This document shows, one piece after another, positions 27,283 through 34,787 of a stretch of DNA of 64,000 bases (within the stretch, counting starts at the first letter, position 1; the number at the start of each line of letters is the position of its first letter). The notes beneath the pieces were generated by a model that made no database searches, was not told where the DNA came from, and was given only the letters and a program-made list of their open reading frames with translations. The stretch is from positions 2,784,830 to 2,848,829 of the forward strand of contig NZ_JOMH01000001.1 of the NCBI RefSeq assembly GCF_000711245.1. Reading direction: 5' to 3'. The DNA is from Polycyclovorans algicola TG408. Lineage in GTDB: Bacteria; Pseudomonadota; Gammaproteobacteria; Nevskiales; Nevskiaceae. Both the position numbers and the translations under genes were made by a program.

Positions 27283-30200
27283 ACCCGCCCGACCACGCCG
27301 CGCGTGCCGAAGCCCTGCGGCTGGACCGCCACGTGGTGGCCATTGCCCCTGCCGGTTCGGGCAAAACCGGCCTGCTGGTGCAACGCTTTTTAGCCGCGCT
27401 GGCCACCTGCGACCGCCCCGAGCAGGTGGTGGCCATCACCTTCACCACCAAGGCCGCGGCCGAAATTCGCGACCGCGTGCTGGCCGCGCTCACCGACACC
27501 GCCCGACCGCCGGAGGACGACGCCTACGCCCTGCAGCAATTCACGCTGGCCGAGGCGGTGCGTGCTCGTGATGCGGCGCTGGGCTGGTCGCTGGCGGCCA
27601 CGCCGTCGCGGCTGCGTGCGCAAACCATCGACGGCCTCAACGCCGCCATTGCCGCCGAGCTGCCGTTGCTGTCGGGGCTGGGCGGGCGGCTCACCGTCAG
27701 CGACGACCCGCGCGGGCTGATCGAAGCCGCCGTGGACGCCGTATTCGACGCCGCCCTACGCCCGGACGCCGACGCCCAACTGTTCGAAGCCGCCAGCGGC
27801 CTGCTGGCCTCGGTGGACAACCGCCTCGACAGCCTCACCCAGTCGCTGGTGGACCTGATGGAGCGCCGCGACCAGTGGAACCGCGACCTGCTGGGCGCAG
27901 CCGACGACGAAGCCCCGCTGGCGCTGCTGGTGGACCTGCAACGCGAGGCACAACAAGCGCTCACCGACGCGCTGGGTCGCGACAGCGCCACCCTGATTGA
28001 AGCGCTGCGCCTGGCCGCACCCCACTACCCCGACTTTGCCTGGGCGCTGGACCTGACCTGCTGGCCAGCGGTCGACCCCGAGCAGGACACGCTCTATCGC
28101 CAACTGGCTGGCAGCCTGGTCACCAAAACCGACAAAACCCTGCGCAAGCCCAAAGGCATCCGTGCCGATACCGGCTTCAAAGCCGGCACGTCGCAGCATC
28201 AGTTAATGAAGGGGCTGATGACCGACCGCGAAGGCGACGTCGAACTAGAAGCGGCCGCCGCGCAACTGCTCACCCTGCCGCCGCCACGCCTCAGCCCGGC
28301 GCTGGCGGTGCTGCGCGGCCAGTTGCGCGTGGTGTTGCGCCACCTGTTGGCCCACCACCGGCTGGTGATGAGCGGGCGCGGCGAAACCGACTTTGTTGAA
28401 GTGGCGCTGGCCGCCAATGAAGCGCTGCGGCCCGAAGGCGCCTTTGGCGAGGCGCTGTTGAAACGCGATGCGCAAATTCGCCACCTGCTGGTTGATGAAA
28501 TGCAAGACACCTCGGCCAGCCAGGTGACGCTGCTGCAACAACTCACCGAAGGCTGGCAACCCGGCGATGGCCGCTCGCTGTTTTTGGTGGGCGATCCGCA
28601 GCAGTCGATCTATGCCTTCCGCAAGGCCGACGTGCGCGTCTTCACCCAGCTCATCAGCGACGGTCAGCTCGGCGCGCTGCCGCTGGAGGTTGTGGCGCTG
28701 CACGCCAACTTCCGCTCCGACCCGGCCGTGGTCCAGTGGGTGAACGACGCGCTGGCACCGTGCTTTCCCGACGTGCCCGATCTTGACGGCGGCGAAGTGC
28801 CCTTCAGCCACGGCGTCGCGCAAAAGGCCGCGCAGGGCGGCGGCGTGACCCTGTTCGGCTTTGCCGACGAGGCCGCCGAGGCGGTGCACAGCGCCAACCT
28901 GATCGAAACCGCACTGGCCCGCAGCGAGACCGTGGCGGTGCTGGCCCGCGCCCGCCGCCACCTCACGCCGCTGATTGCCGAACTGCGCCAGCGGCAGATT
29001 CCCTTCAGCGGCGTGGAGATTGACCCGCTGGCCAGCCGCCCCGCCGTGCGCGATCTGCTGGCCTGCCTGCGCGCCCGCTGGCATGCCGCCGATGACCTGG
29101 CGTGGCTGATCTGGCTGCGCGCGCCGTGGGTGGGGCTGTGCTGGGCGGACCTGATTGCCCTCAGCACCGGCCGCCGCAAACTGCCGTGGCTCTCCCGCCT
29201 GCGCGACGCCGACCGCACCAGCCTCAGCGCGGACGGCGGCCGTCGCGTCAGCCGTCTGCTCAAGGCGCTGGACAGCCTCGACGCCGACCCGCGACTGCGC
29301 GCCGATCTGCCCGCCTCCGTGCGCGCCCTGTGGCAACGGCTGGGCGGCGACGCGGGCTTGAGCCCGCAAGACCGGCTGGATGTGGACCGTGCCTTTGAAC
29401 TGATTACCCAACACGCCGACGCCGGCGAGCTGGACCTGTCCGCCCTGCAGCGCGCCGTCGAACGGCTTTATGCCGAGCCAGGCCAACAGCGCCTGCAGCT
29501 GATGACCCTGCATCGCGCCAAGGGGCTGGAGTTCGACGAAGTGCTGCTGGTGGGCTGCGGCAAGGCCACGCGCGGCGACCGCAAGCCGCTGCTCACCCGC
29601 CTGGACCTGCCGGGGCAGGCGCCGCTGCTCATCCCCAAACCGCCGTCGTCACTGGATGCGGACGACGACTGGTGCCGCCTGTTCGACTTCAGCACCGGCC
29701 GCGACAAAGCCATCAAACAGGCCGAAGGCTTGCGCCTGCTCTACGTCGCCACCACCCGCGCCAAGCAGCACCTGCACCTGCTGGCCACCGGCAAACTCAA
29801 GGAAGACGACGCCGACGCGCCGCTGGTCTTCGAGGCCAACAGCTTCGCGCAACGCTTGGGCATCGAATTTCCGCTGCGCGCCGTGCCCGAGGCCGTCGAG
29901 CCCGCTCCCACCGACCGCAGCCGTGCGCCCCTGTCCCCGCGCCTGCCGCTGAGCGCCGACACCGTGCTTGATGCCGACAGCACCTGGGGCCTGGCCGTGC
30001 CCGTGGAGCGGCGCAGCCTGCGCCCGTCCGAACGGGTGCTGACACCCGACGACGACGCCCTGGCCGCCGACGGCGACCGGGTGGCGCAATGGCGCGGGCG
30101 GCTATTCCACCAGGCCATGGAAGCGATCTCGATCGAAGGCATTGCACAGTGGCAGGCAACCCCGGCGCGGCGTCTGGCCTCCATGCAGGCCGCCCTGCAC

Positions 30201-30656
30201 CGCGCCGGCTTGCGGGCAGACCAGATCGACACCCTCAGCAACGAGGTGATGACCGCCGTCACCCGCACCCTCGCCAGCCCCACCGGCCAGGCCATTCTCG
30301 CCCCATGGCCGTGGGCCGCCTCGGAATACCCCGTGGCGGCCTACATCGACGGCGAATGGACCAGCGCCATCATCGACCGCTGCTTCGAAACCCACGACGG
30401 CACGCTGTGGATCATCGACTACAAACTCGCCGCCCCCGGCGATGACGCCCGCCAACCCACCGCCGTGATAAAAGCAGCCGCAGAAAAATACCGCGCGCAA
30501 ATTGACCGATACGGCCAGCTAATGGCCGCCTTGCGGCCCAACAAGCCGGTGCAGACCGCCCTTTATCTGGTGGCATTGGACGTGTTGGTGGGGCGCGACG
30601 GGCAAGCCCTGTCACTCACCCCACCAACAGCCCACCAAAACGCCGAGCGCCCATGA
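27279..30656 (+). CDS. AddA-like UvrD/REP helicase-nuclease
   Basis: 1125 residues. Superfamily 1 helicase motifs: Walker A APAGSGKTGLL near residue 27, Q-rich motif VVAITFTTKAAAEIRDR, Walker B LLVDEMQDTS, motif III FLVGDPQQSIYAFRKADV, motif V TLHRAKGLEFDEVLL and motif VI LLYVATTRAK. The C-terminal nuclease domain carries LWIIDYKLA with the catalytic Asp-Lys. With the AddB-like neighbour it forms a RecBCD-type end-processing complex. Last gene before the cassette array. Confidence 0.88.
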   Translation: MNPPDHAARAEALRLDRHVVAIAPAGSGKTGLLVQRFLAALATCDRPEQVVAITFTTKAAAEIRDRVLAALTDTARPPEDDAYALQQFTLAEAVRARDAALGWSLAATPSRLRAQTIDGLNAAIAAELPLLSGLGGRLTVSDDPRGLIEAAVDAVFDAALRPDADAQLFEAASGLLASVDNRLDSLTQSLVDLMERRDQWNRDLLGAADDEAPLALLVDLQREAQQALTDALGRDSATLIEALRLAAPHYPDFAWALDLTCWPAVDPEQDTLYRQLAGSLVTKTDKTLRKPKGIRADTGFKAGTSQHQLMKGLMTDREGDVELEAAAAQLLTLPPPRLSPALAVLRGQLRVVLRHLLAHHRLVMSGRGETDFVEVALAANEALRPEGAFGEALLKRDAQIRHLLVDEMQDTSASQVTLLQQLTEGWQPGDGRSLFLVGDPQQSIYAFRKADVRVFTQLISDGQLGALPLEVVALHANFRSDPAVVQWVNDALAPCFPDVPDLDGGEVPFSHGVAQKAAQGGGVTLFGFADEAAEAVHSANLIETALARSETVAVLARARRHLTPLIAELRQRQIPFSGVEIDPLASRPAVRDLLACLRARWHAADDLAWLIWLRAPWVGLCWADLIALSTGRRKLPWLSRLRDADRTSLSADGGRRVSRLLKALDSLDADPRLRADLPASVRALWQRLGGDAGLSPQDRLDVDRAFELITQHADAGELDLSALQRAVERLYAEPGQQRLQLMTLHRAKGLEFDEVLLVGCGKATRGDRKPLLTRLDLPGQAPLLIPKPPSSLDADDDWCRLFDFSTGRDKAIKQAEGLRLLYVATTRAKQHLHLLATGKLKEDDADAPLVFEANSFAQRLGIEFPLRAVPEAVEPAPTDRSRAPLSPRLPLSADTVLDADSTWGLAVPVERRSLRPSERVLTPDDDALAADGDRVAQWRGRLFHQAMEAISIEGIAQWQATPARRLASMQAALHRAGLRADQIDTLSNEVMTAVTRTLASPTGQAILAPWPWAASEYPVAAYIDGEWTSAIIDRCFETHDGTLWIIDYKLAAPGDDARQPTAVIKAAAEKYRAQIDRYGQLMAALRPNKPVQTALYLVALDVLVGRDGQALSLTPPTAHQNAERP

Positions 30657-30927
30657 AACGACGGCGCCCCACGAACCCCAACGCGACGTGACATTAGTCA
30701 CGCAATGGGGCATGGTCCAACCCACCAGCAGCCCCATCGCCTTGGCAGCCGAACGACACCAATGACCGAAAAGCTGCGAGCCGCCGACAACCAGAATGAT
30801 CGGCCGATTTTTAGGCAGCCTAAAGCGTTGACTGAGTGCGATATCCATCGTGATTGTGAGCGCTCGGTGTTGTGCGTCAGCGATTTAAGCGGAAGCTTGA
30901 CCGAAATGGTCGTTCGTCGACTTCAAA
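30657..30927. other. gene-free spacer before the integron cassettes
   Basis: No supportable gene on either strand; short frames here have poor starts and compositions unlike their neighbours. The sequence changes from GC-rich to more AT-rich near 30830. It contains TTGACT at 30828-30833 without a good -10. Whether an attI or an old attC lies here cannot be settled by eye: only the terminal GTTAGCT (30928-30934) is clear. Confidence 0.5.
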
Positions 30928-30959
30928 GTTAGCTGTCTATTTTCGGAGCACTAATACCT

Positions 30960-31784
30960 ATGAAAAACTTTCTCCTCCTTACATTGATGCTTTCAATTGG
31001 TCTAAGTATTGCCGCTTGCTCGGACGGGGGCGGTAATTCCGATCAGTCTCCTACACAAGCGCCAGTCAACCCAACCTCCATCATGTCGGAAGATGTTCGC
31101 CTAAATGCCGAGGTTACACGAGCTGATAATGATCGGCTTCTGGTTTCTGGAGAAACGAACCTTCCTGACCAAACAAGTCTACTCGTTACCTTATCCAATG
31201 AGGCTGTTGGATATTCCGCACAAGACAAAGCGACCGTAACTGACGGTCGCTTTTCAGTCGGCCCATTTAGCCGACAGTCCAGAGGACTTGAAGCTGGGTA
31301 CTACACGGCCGAAATTATCATGCCTATACCGCGAGTCCAGCCTACCGACGTTCAATCTGTGGTCGGCGATATAGGGCAACACTTGACTGGGGATCTCGTC
31401 CAAGACTCGTCAGTGGGTGGGAAGGTAGTCAAGCATTCGGTTTCTTACATGCTGGGGTCTGAGGAATCTATTCAACAGGCTAAATCCGACCATGCGAGCC
31501 TGGTGTCTGAGGTCAAAAAAGAGATTGAGCATCTCCTTATGGCTGGTCGTGGGATGGAGCAGTATCGAGACACAGATGATCTTGCGGCTCTGAACGTTTG
31601 TGGCGAGGAAATGAGGGTCAACCAAGAGCGGGCAAAAAAGGTTCGGAACAGGGCGGACACACTCCCGATGAGCCAGATTTCTTTGAAAGTAGCATCAGTG
31701 GATGTTCATTCCTGTGTGTCTTGTTCAGGAACGGCCCTGGAGGCTTGTGATCGAGTTAAAGACGCCCTCGATGGAGAGCCGTAA
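30960..31784 (+). CDS. cassette-borne putative lipoprotein
   Basis: 274 residues; lipoprotein signal with lipobox-like SIAAC (Cys about residue 20), then a low-complexity linker (SDGGGNSDQSPTQAP). Residues 50-110 form a beta-rich domain (DNDRLLVSGETNLPDQTSLLVTLSNEAVGYSAQ) resembling a carrier or Ig-like fold seen in extracellular proteins. The C-terminal third is helical with five Cys, including CVSCSG. Codon use is AT-richer than the flanking chromosome, which suits acquired DNA. The gene fills cassette 1, its stop directly abutting the attC R''. Function unknown. Confidence 0.65.
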   Translation: MKNFLLLTLMLSIGLSIAACSDGGGNSDQSPTQAPVNPTSIMSEDVRLNAEVTRADNDRLLVSGETNLPDQTSLLVTLSNEAVGYSAQDKATVTDGRFSVGPFSRQSRGLEAGYYTAEIIMPIPRVQPTDVQSVVGDIGQHLTGDLVQDSSVGGKVVKHSVSYMLGSEESIQQAKSDHASLVSEVKKEIEHLLMAGRGMEQYRDTDDLAALNVCGEEMRVNQERAKKVRNRADTLPMSQISLKVASVDVHSCVSCSGTALEACDRVKDALDGEP

Positions 31785-31945
31785 AGCTAACAATTCGTTG
31801 AGGGAAATAACTGGAATAACTGGGGAATAACTGGGGACAGACCACGATTGGAATAACTGGGGAATAACTGGGGACAGACCACGATTTATTGGAGTTTTCG
31901 TGATTAATCGTGGTCTGTCCCCTATTTTCTAATTCAAAGTTAGGC
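31785..31945 (+). other. attC site of cassette 1, interrupted by repeats
   Basis: R'' AGCTAAC at 31785-31791 and R' GTTAGGC at 31939-31945; the arms AACAATTCGTTG and CTAATTCAAAGTT are attC-like. The centre (31813-31922) is replaced or expanded by two 37-bp direct repeats and a hairpin. At 161 bp it is longer than most attC. R'' matches the cassette's own 5' end at 30929. Confidence 0.7.
31813..31922. repeat. tandem 37-bp repeat plus 17-bp-arm palindrome inside attC
   Basis: GGAATAACTGGGGAATAACT... is repeated exactly at 31813-31849 and 31850-31886. From 31870 a perfect inverted repeat GGGGACAGACCACGATT / AATCGTGGTCTGTCCCC flanks a 19-bp centre. The same hairpin recurs at 32692. Sequences with CAGACCACGATT are typical of REP-like elements spread by RAYT transposases. 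Confidence 0.85.
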
Positions 31946-31968
31946 AACCTATTTGAGGGGAGGGAGAA

Positions 31969-32568
31969 ATGGACGCAGTTGTTGCAAGCGGTTTGATCGG
32001 GGCTCTGGGCAGCATCGTTGGAGCACTTTCGGGTGCCGCACTTGGCTACAAATTAGCGAATCGAAGCGCTGAAGTTTCTGTGCTCGCAAACTTTCGCTTC
32101 ACCGTCTATTACCTTAAAGGACAATTTTGCGCCTATCTACCTGTGACGATAGCGAACGACGGGGCCAAAGGCAGCGTAATCAACGAAATTCAGTTAAAGC
32201 TCAAAGCCAGCAACGGACAGGAATGGTTGTTGTCTTGGCAGTATTTTGCTGCGGAGAATCCTATGGCGAAATACGCTTGGGTAGATCTAGAGCGGGCAAC
32301 GCCAATTCTCGTCCATGGAAATTCCGGGTTTCAACATACGTTGAAGTTTTTTGCTGTTGGTGATGATCCGGAAGGACTTTCAAACGTCGCGTTAGTGCAG
32401 GGCAAGTATCAACTGATAATTGAATACCGGGAAAACGGCTCAGCCCAGTCGGTGACACGTTCATATTCCTTCACAGTTGATGCAAAAATCAGTGAGGTGT
32501 TGGAGACCAGACGGCGCGACCCTGAAGACAATACAACGGTCATCTTCGGGATCAAGGAAGATGCGTAG
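31969..32568 (+). CDS. cassette-borne membrane-anchored protein of unknown function
   Basis: 199 residues with a strong Shine-Dalgarno (GAGGGGAGGGAG) before the ATG. One N-terminal glycine-rich membrane helix (about 5-30: ASGLIGALGSIVGALSGAALGYKLA), then a soluble beta-rich domain of 150 residues (YLPVTIANDGAKGSVINEIQLKL, FQHTLKFFAVG, GKYQLIIEYREN) that looks like an Ig or C2-type sandwich. No Cys pattern or catalytic motif. Function unknown; it is the single gene of cassette 2. Confidence 0.65.
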   Translation: MDAVVASGLIGALGSIVGALSGAALGYKLANRSAEVSVLANFRFTVYYLKGQFCAYLPVTIANDGAKGSVINEIQLKLKASNGQEWLLSWQYFAAENPMAKYAWVDLERATPILVHGNSGFQHTLKFFAVGDDPEGLSNVALVQGKYQLIIEYRENGSAQSVTRSYSFTVDAKISEVLETRRRDPEDNTTVIFGIKEDA

Positions 32569-32580
32569 GTGCCGCCGGTT

Positions 32581-32825
32581 GCCTAACAAATGGTTGCACC
32601 GGACATTTGAAATTACGGTGACACCTTACTATTTACCTAATTACTGACTCGGCGCTTGAGCAGAAACTATTCGCGAAAATAGGAAAATAGCGGACAGACC
32701 ACGATTTATTGGAGTTTTCGTGATTAATCGTGGTCTGCCCCCCATTTCCCACTCAACCTCGCTCCCTACGGTCGCTGGACGCTGCGCCAAACAGCGGCGC
32801 AGCGCCGGTTAGCTCTACGTTAGGC
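32581..32825 (+). other. attC site of cassette 2, interrupted by repeats
   Basis: R'' GCCTAAC at 32581-32587; R' GTTAGGC at 32819-32825. The inner arms TTGCACCGGAC and GCGCCGGTTAGC and the segment GGACGCTGCGCCAAACAGCG are classic attC. About 150 bp of foreign repeat, including the CAGACCACGATT hairpin and the AATTACGGTGACAC element, separates the two halves. Confidence 0.75.
32692..32740. repeat. second copy of the CAGACCACGATT hairpin
   Basis: GGACAGACCACGATT / AATCGTGGTCTGCCC with the identical 19-bp centre found at 31887-31905. One mismatch in the arms. It also lies between the two halves of an attC, like the first copy. Confidence 0.85.
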
Positions 32826-32830
32826 CCCTT

Positions 32831-32847
32831 GTTGCGTGGTGCGCAAC
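32831..32847. promoter_or_regulatory. putative HigA operator palindrome
   Basis: GTTGCG-TGGTG-CGCAAC, 17 bp upstream of higB and directly after the attC boundary. HigA-type antitoxins repress their own operon through such short palindromes; binding here is inferred from position. Confidence 0.45.
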
Positions 32848-32863
32848 GTGATACGGTGGCGCC

Positions 32864-33142
32864 ATGATCAAGTCGTTCCGGCACAAAGGCCTGCGAAAGC
32901 TCTTTGAGACCGGCAGCACCTCAGGCGTCCAAGCCAGCCACATCAAGCGGCTCCGGATGCAACTAGCGGCCTTGGACACTGCGCAGGCTGTCGAGGACAT
33001 GGACATCCCCGGCGTCAGGCTGCATCCGCTCAAAGGGCAAATGCGGGGGCGCTGGTCTATAACGGTCAACGGCAATTGGCGACTAACGTTCCAGTTCCAA
33101 GATGGGAACGCCTACGTTTTGGACTATGAGGACTATCACTGA
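32864..33142 (+). CDS. higB: HigB-type RelE/ParE family toxin
   Basis: 92 residues, the HigB size. Starts MIKSFRHKGLRKLFETG and contains the family core AALDTAQAVEDMDIPGVRLHPLKG, then GRWSITVNGNWRLTFQF with the basic residues that bind mRNA on the ribosome. HigB cleaves mRNA during translation when freed from HigA. Toxin precedes antitoxin and they overlap at one base, the reverse order characteristic of higBA. Toxin-antitoxin pairs are common passengers of chromosomal integrons, where they may stabilise the array. Confidence 0.93.
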   Translation: MIKSFRHKGLRKLFETGSTSGVQASHIKRLRMQLAALDTAQAVEDMDIPGVRLHPLKGQMRGRWSITVNGNWRLTFQFQDGNAYVLDYEDYH

Positions 33143-33435
33143 TGGCTATGTACAACCCCCCACATCCTGGTGAGTTCATCACCGACATCTACCTTGAGCC
33201 CTATGGGATCAGCGGCCGCGAGCTCGCGGAAAAACTGGATGTTGCGGCTTCCACGCTCAGTCGCATACTCAAGGGCACCAGCCGGGTCACTCCGGAGATG
33301 GCCCTCCGTCTTTCCAAGGCTGTTGGTCGCTCTCCTGAGAGTTGGCTCGCCATGCAAGATGCCCATGATTTGTGGGTTGCCCGGCAGCACATCGATCTGA
33401 AGCGTGTTGGCAAGCTTAAGCTGGCCGCAGCCTAA
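33142..33435 (+). CDS. higA: HigA-type antitoxin (XRE HTH)
   Basis: 97 residues: PPHPGEFITDIYLEPYGISGRELAEKLDVAASTLSRILKGTSRVTPEMALRLSKAVGRSPESWL is the HigA/VapI HTH family hallmark. It neutralises HigB and represses the operon. Its TAA stop lies within the R'' of the cassette attC (GCCTAAC), so the reading frame uses the recombination site for its end. Confidence 0.94.
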   Translation: MAMYNPPHPGEFITDIYLEPYGISGRELAEKLDVAASTLSRILKGTSRVTPEMALRLSKAVGRSPESWLAMQDAHDLWVARQHIDLKRVGKLKLAAA

Positions 33436-33489
33436 CAATTCATTCAAGCCGACGCCGCTTCGCGGCGCGGCTTAATTCAGGCGTTAGGC
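33430..33489 (+). other. attC site of the higBA cassette (complete)
   Basis: 60 bp. R'' GCCTAAC, L'' region CAATTCATTCAAGC, loop with GCCGCTTCGCGGCG, L' GCGCGGCTTAATTCAG and R' GTTAGGC. The arms fold into the expected near-perfect hairpin with the unpaired central bases. It is the best-preserved attC in the window and identifies the whole region as integron-derived. Confidence 0.93.
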
Positions 33490-33496
33490 CGCAGAA

Positions 33497-34024
33497 ATGC
33501 TACTCCCACGTGACTCCGCGCTTCGCTTCATCGAAGGCTACAAAGCCATCCTCCTCCGCGTACTGGACGAAGCGGGACTTGCTAGATCGGACTCAATCAC
33601 AGGCGACCTCGCGGCGGCGCGGACGCACGCGAAAGACAAGCGCGACTTGGTTGAGCAAGCCATCGCGGACCTCGAGGTACAGGGGCGACCAGTTGAGGCA
33701 TCTGTAGTGTCGGCGGTCAGAACCATGAAGGTTGACAACTGGGTCTACCTTCGCCACACAAGGACCTTCGCCGTGTTCTTGGACAAGGAGATTCAGAACG
33801 CCTACGAGGTCAAGGCGCTCACTACGCCGCTCAATCAGCTTGTAGACGAGCCGCCGTTCGTGTTTGAGGCCGGACTGTTCGAGTACGAAGGCGCGTTCGT
33901 ATGTGACGGCTTGGCGCTGAATCCTGTGGCACTTGGGCCGGGCTATAGAGCACAGTTCAAGGCTGCGTACTCGGCAATTCGCAAAGCAGGCCGCCTGCAT
34001 GTGCGGGCTGCGCAATTACGGTGA
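33497..34024 (+). CDS. cassette-borne protein of unknown function, 3' end in a repeat
   Basis: 175 residues beginning 8 bp after an attC. A helical N-terminus (SALRFIEGYKAILLRVLDEAG) leads to a mixed domain with an AAARTHAKDKRDLVEQAIADLE helix and a C-terminal part ending in FKAAYSAIRKAGRLHV. No family recognised. The last four codons and the TGA lie in the AATTACGGTGACAC repeat (from 34014), so the native C-terminus and attC have probably been removed. Confidence 0.55.
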   Translation: MLLPRDSALRFIEGYKAILLRVLDEAGLARSDSITGDLAAARTHAKDKRDLVEQAIADLEVQGRPVEASVVSAVRTMKVDNWVYLRHTRTFAVFLDKEIQNAYEVKALTTPLNQLVDEPPFVFEAGLFEYEGAFVCDGLALNPVALGPGYRAQFKAAYSAIRKAGRLHVRAAQLR

Positions 34025-34121
34025 CACTTTACTATTTACACAGTTACAAATTGCGATAGCCGTAAATCGACCCTGGCCCCTTTTCTCTGATAGCCGTAAA
34101 TCGACCCTGGCCCCTTTTCTC
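34014..34121. repeat. REP-like repeat block replacing an attC
   Basis: Starts with AATTACGGTGACACTTTACT, nearly identical to 32611, then two tandem 34-bp copies of GATAGCCGTAAATCGACCCT... at 34055-34088 and 34089-34121. Immediately after it, GGAGCTCAGGCGATTGGC (to 34140) resembles the right arm and degenerate R' of an attC, so the block seems to have invaded another attC. Confidence 0.7.
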
Positions 34122-34170
34122 CGGAGCTCAGGCGATTGGCATATGAAAAGCGGTTCGCTACCATGAGCGC

Positions 34171-34377
34171 ATGTACTTCGAGATCGTCGGTGACGTCACG
34201 CATCCTGAAACCTTTGCGCGTGGCAACGGAATAAGAGAGTTACCCCGTTTGCGCAAGGCCTACGGTCTCGGCAACTGGCGCAAACGAAAGGGGTTGGCCC
34301 GAGTGCGCCTCTCGGATGGCTCGCTCCGCGACGCCGAGATTCATTGGTATGAGGCCACGGGCATCGGAAAATTCTAA
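34171..34377 (+). CDS. small cassette protein ending HWYEATGIGK, probably prematurely stopped
   Basis: 68 residues: MYFEIVGDVTHPETFARGNGIRELPRLRKAYGLG, then basic WRKRKGLARVRLSDGSLRDAEIHWYEATGIGKF. This compact architecture is common among hypothetical proteins of integron cassettes, where the end normally reads GIGK..EFKIKRYLD. Here the same frame continues after TAA (34375-34377) with FKIKRYTDQQP, so a small indel at the 3' end has introduced an early stop. Function unknown, probably RNA- or DNA-binding by its basic charge. Confidence 0.5.
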   Translation: MYFEIVGDVTHPETFARGNGIRELPRLRKAYGLGNWRKRKGLARVRLSDGSLRDAEIHWYEATGIGKF

Positions 34378-34409
34378 TTCAAGATCAAGCGCTACACGGA
34401 TCAACAACC

Positions 34410-34691
34410 ATGACTAAACATACCTTTGCAGTCTGCGTGGACAACCGCGGCTACGAAGTGTCGCTAGAGCTACGCAAGCTCTATGAAGTTCTCGCGGATG
34501 CTGACGCGGAGAAGCATTCGCAGTTGCGCGTGGTTGATGAGTCTGGAGAAGACTACCTTTATCCGGCCAGCGCCTTCGACCCAATAGTTCTTCCATCGAA
34601 AGTCGCCGAGCGTGTGTTTCACGCACATGCCCAACGAGGCGCTCCAGCCGACGTTCCCGCCTCCGCTTCGCTACGGCAGAAACGCGGCTGA
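34410..34691 (+). CDS. small cassette protein of unknown function
   Basis: 93 residues. FAVCVDNRGYEVSLELRKLYEVLADADAEKHSQLRVVDESGEDYLYPASAFDPIVLP looks like a compact beta/alpha domain and carries the reading frame. From about residue 74 the frame runs into the attC (34629-34706), so the last 20 residues (AQRGAPADVPASASLRQKRG) are encoded by the recombination site and may be incidental. Family unknown. It is the last gene of the array and shares a cassette with the small protein upstream. Confidence 0.5.
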   Translation: MTKHTFAVCVDNRGYEVSLELRKLYEVLADADAEKHSQLRVVDESGEDYLYPASAFDPIVLPSKVAERVFHAHAQRGAPADVPASASLRQKRG

Positions 34692-34706
34692 GCTACGGCG
34701 TCAGGC
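34629..34706 (+). other. degenerate terminal attC site
   Basis: R'' GCCCAAC at 34629-34635, arms GGCGCTCCAGCCGACG and CGCGGCTGAGCTACGGC, loop around CTTCGCTACGG, R' GTCAGGC (degenerate from GTTRRRY). It marks the end of the cassette array; chromosomal sequence resumes after it. Confidence 0.7.
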
Positions 34707-34787
34707 ATCACAAGGTCTGATAAAGGGTTACCAAGGCGCAGACAAGAACAAGCGCCCTGTTCATTCCGACCGGCCGCTGGCAGAAAC

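Larger units (their letters stand above)
30929..34706 (+). mobile_element. integron gene-cassette array without visible integrase (CALIN-like)
   Basis: Cassette logic is directly visible: the 5' boundary TTAGCT (30929) pairs with R'' AGCTAAC (31785) of its own attC; the next 5' end TTAGGC (31940) pairs with R'' GCCTAAC (32581); the next (32820) pairs with GCCTAAC (33430), whose 60-bp attC is a textbook site. The genes in between are all on the plus strand, lack relatives nearby and are small. Two attC are swollen by REP-like repeats and one is destroyed. No integrase gene is in the window, so this is either the distal part of a chromosomal integron or a CALIN. Confidence 0.85.

Noticed and set aside
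24742-30656. The AddAB-like pair beside the cassettes as a possible anti-phage defence island
   Set aside because: Both proteins match ordinary end-resection enzymes and no other defence genes or abortive-infection modules lie next to them; the toxin-antitoxin belongs to the integron.
30612-30848. A small minus-strand frame (78 residues) at the end of the AddA-like gene
   Set aside because: Overlaps the real gene, Trp/Gly-rich composition from GC skew, no ribosome site.
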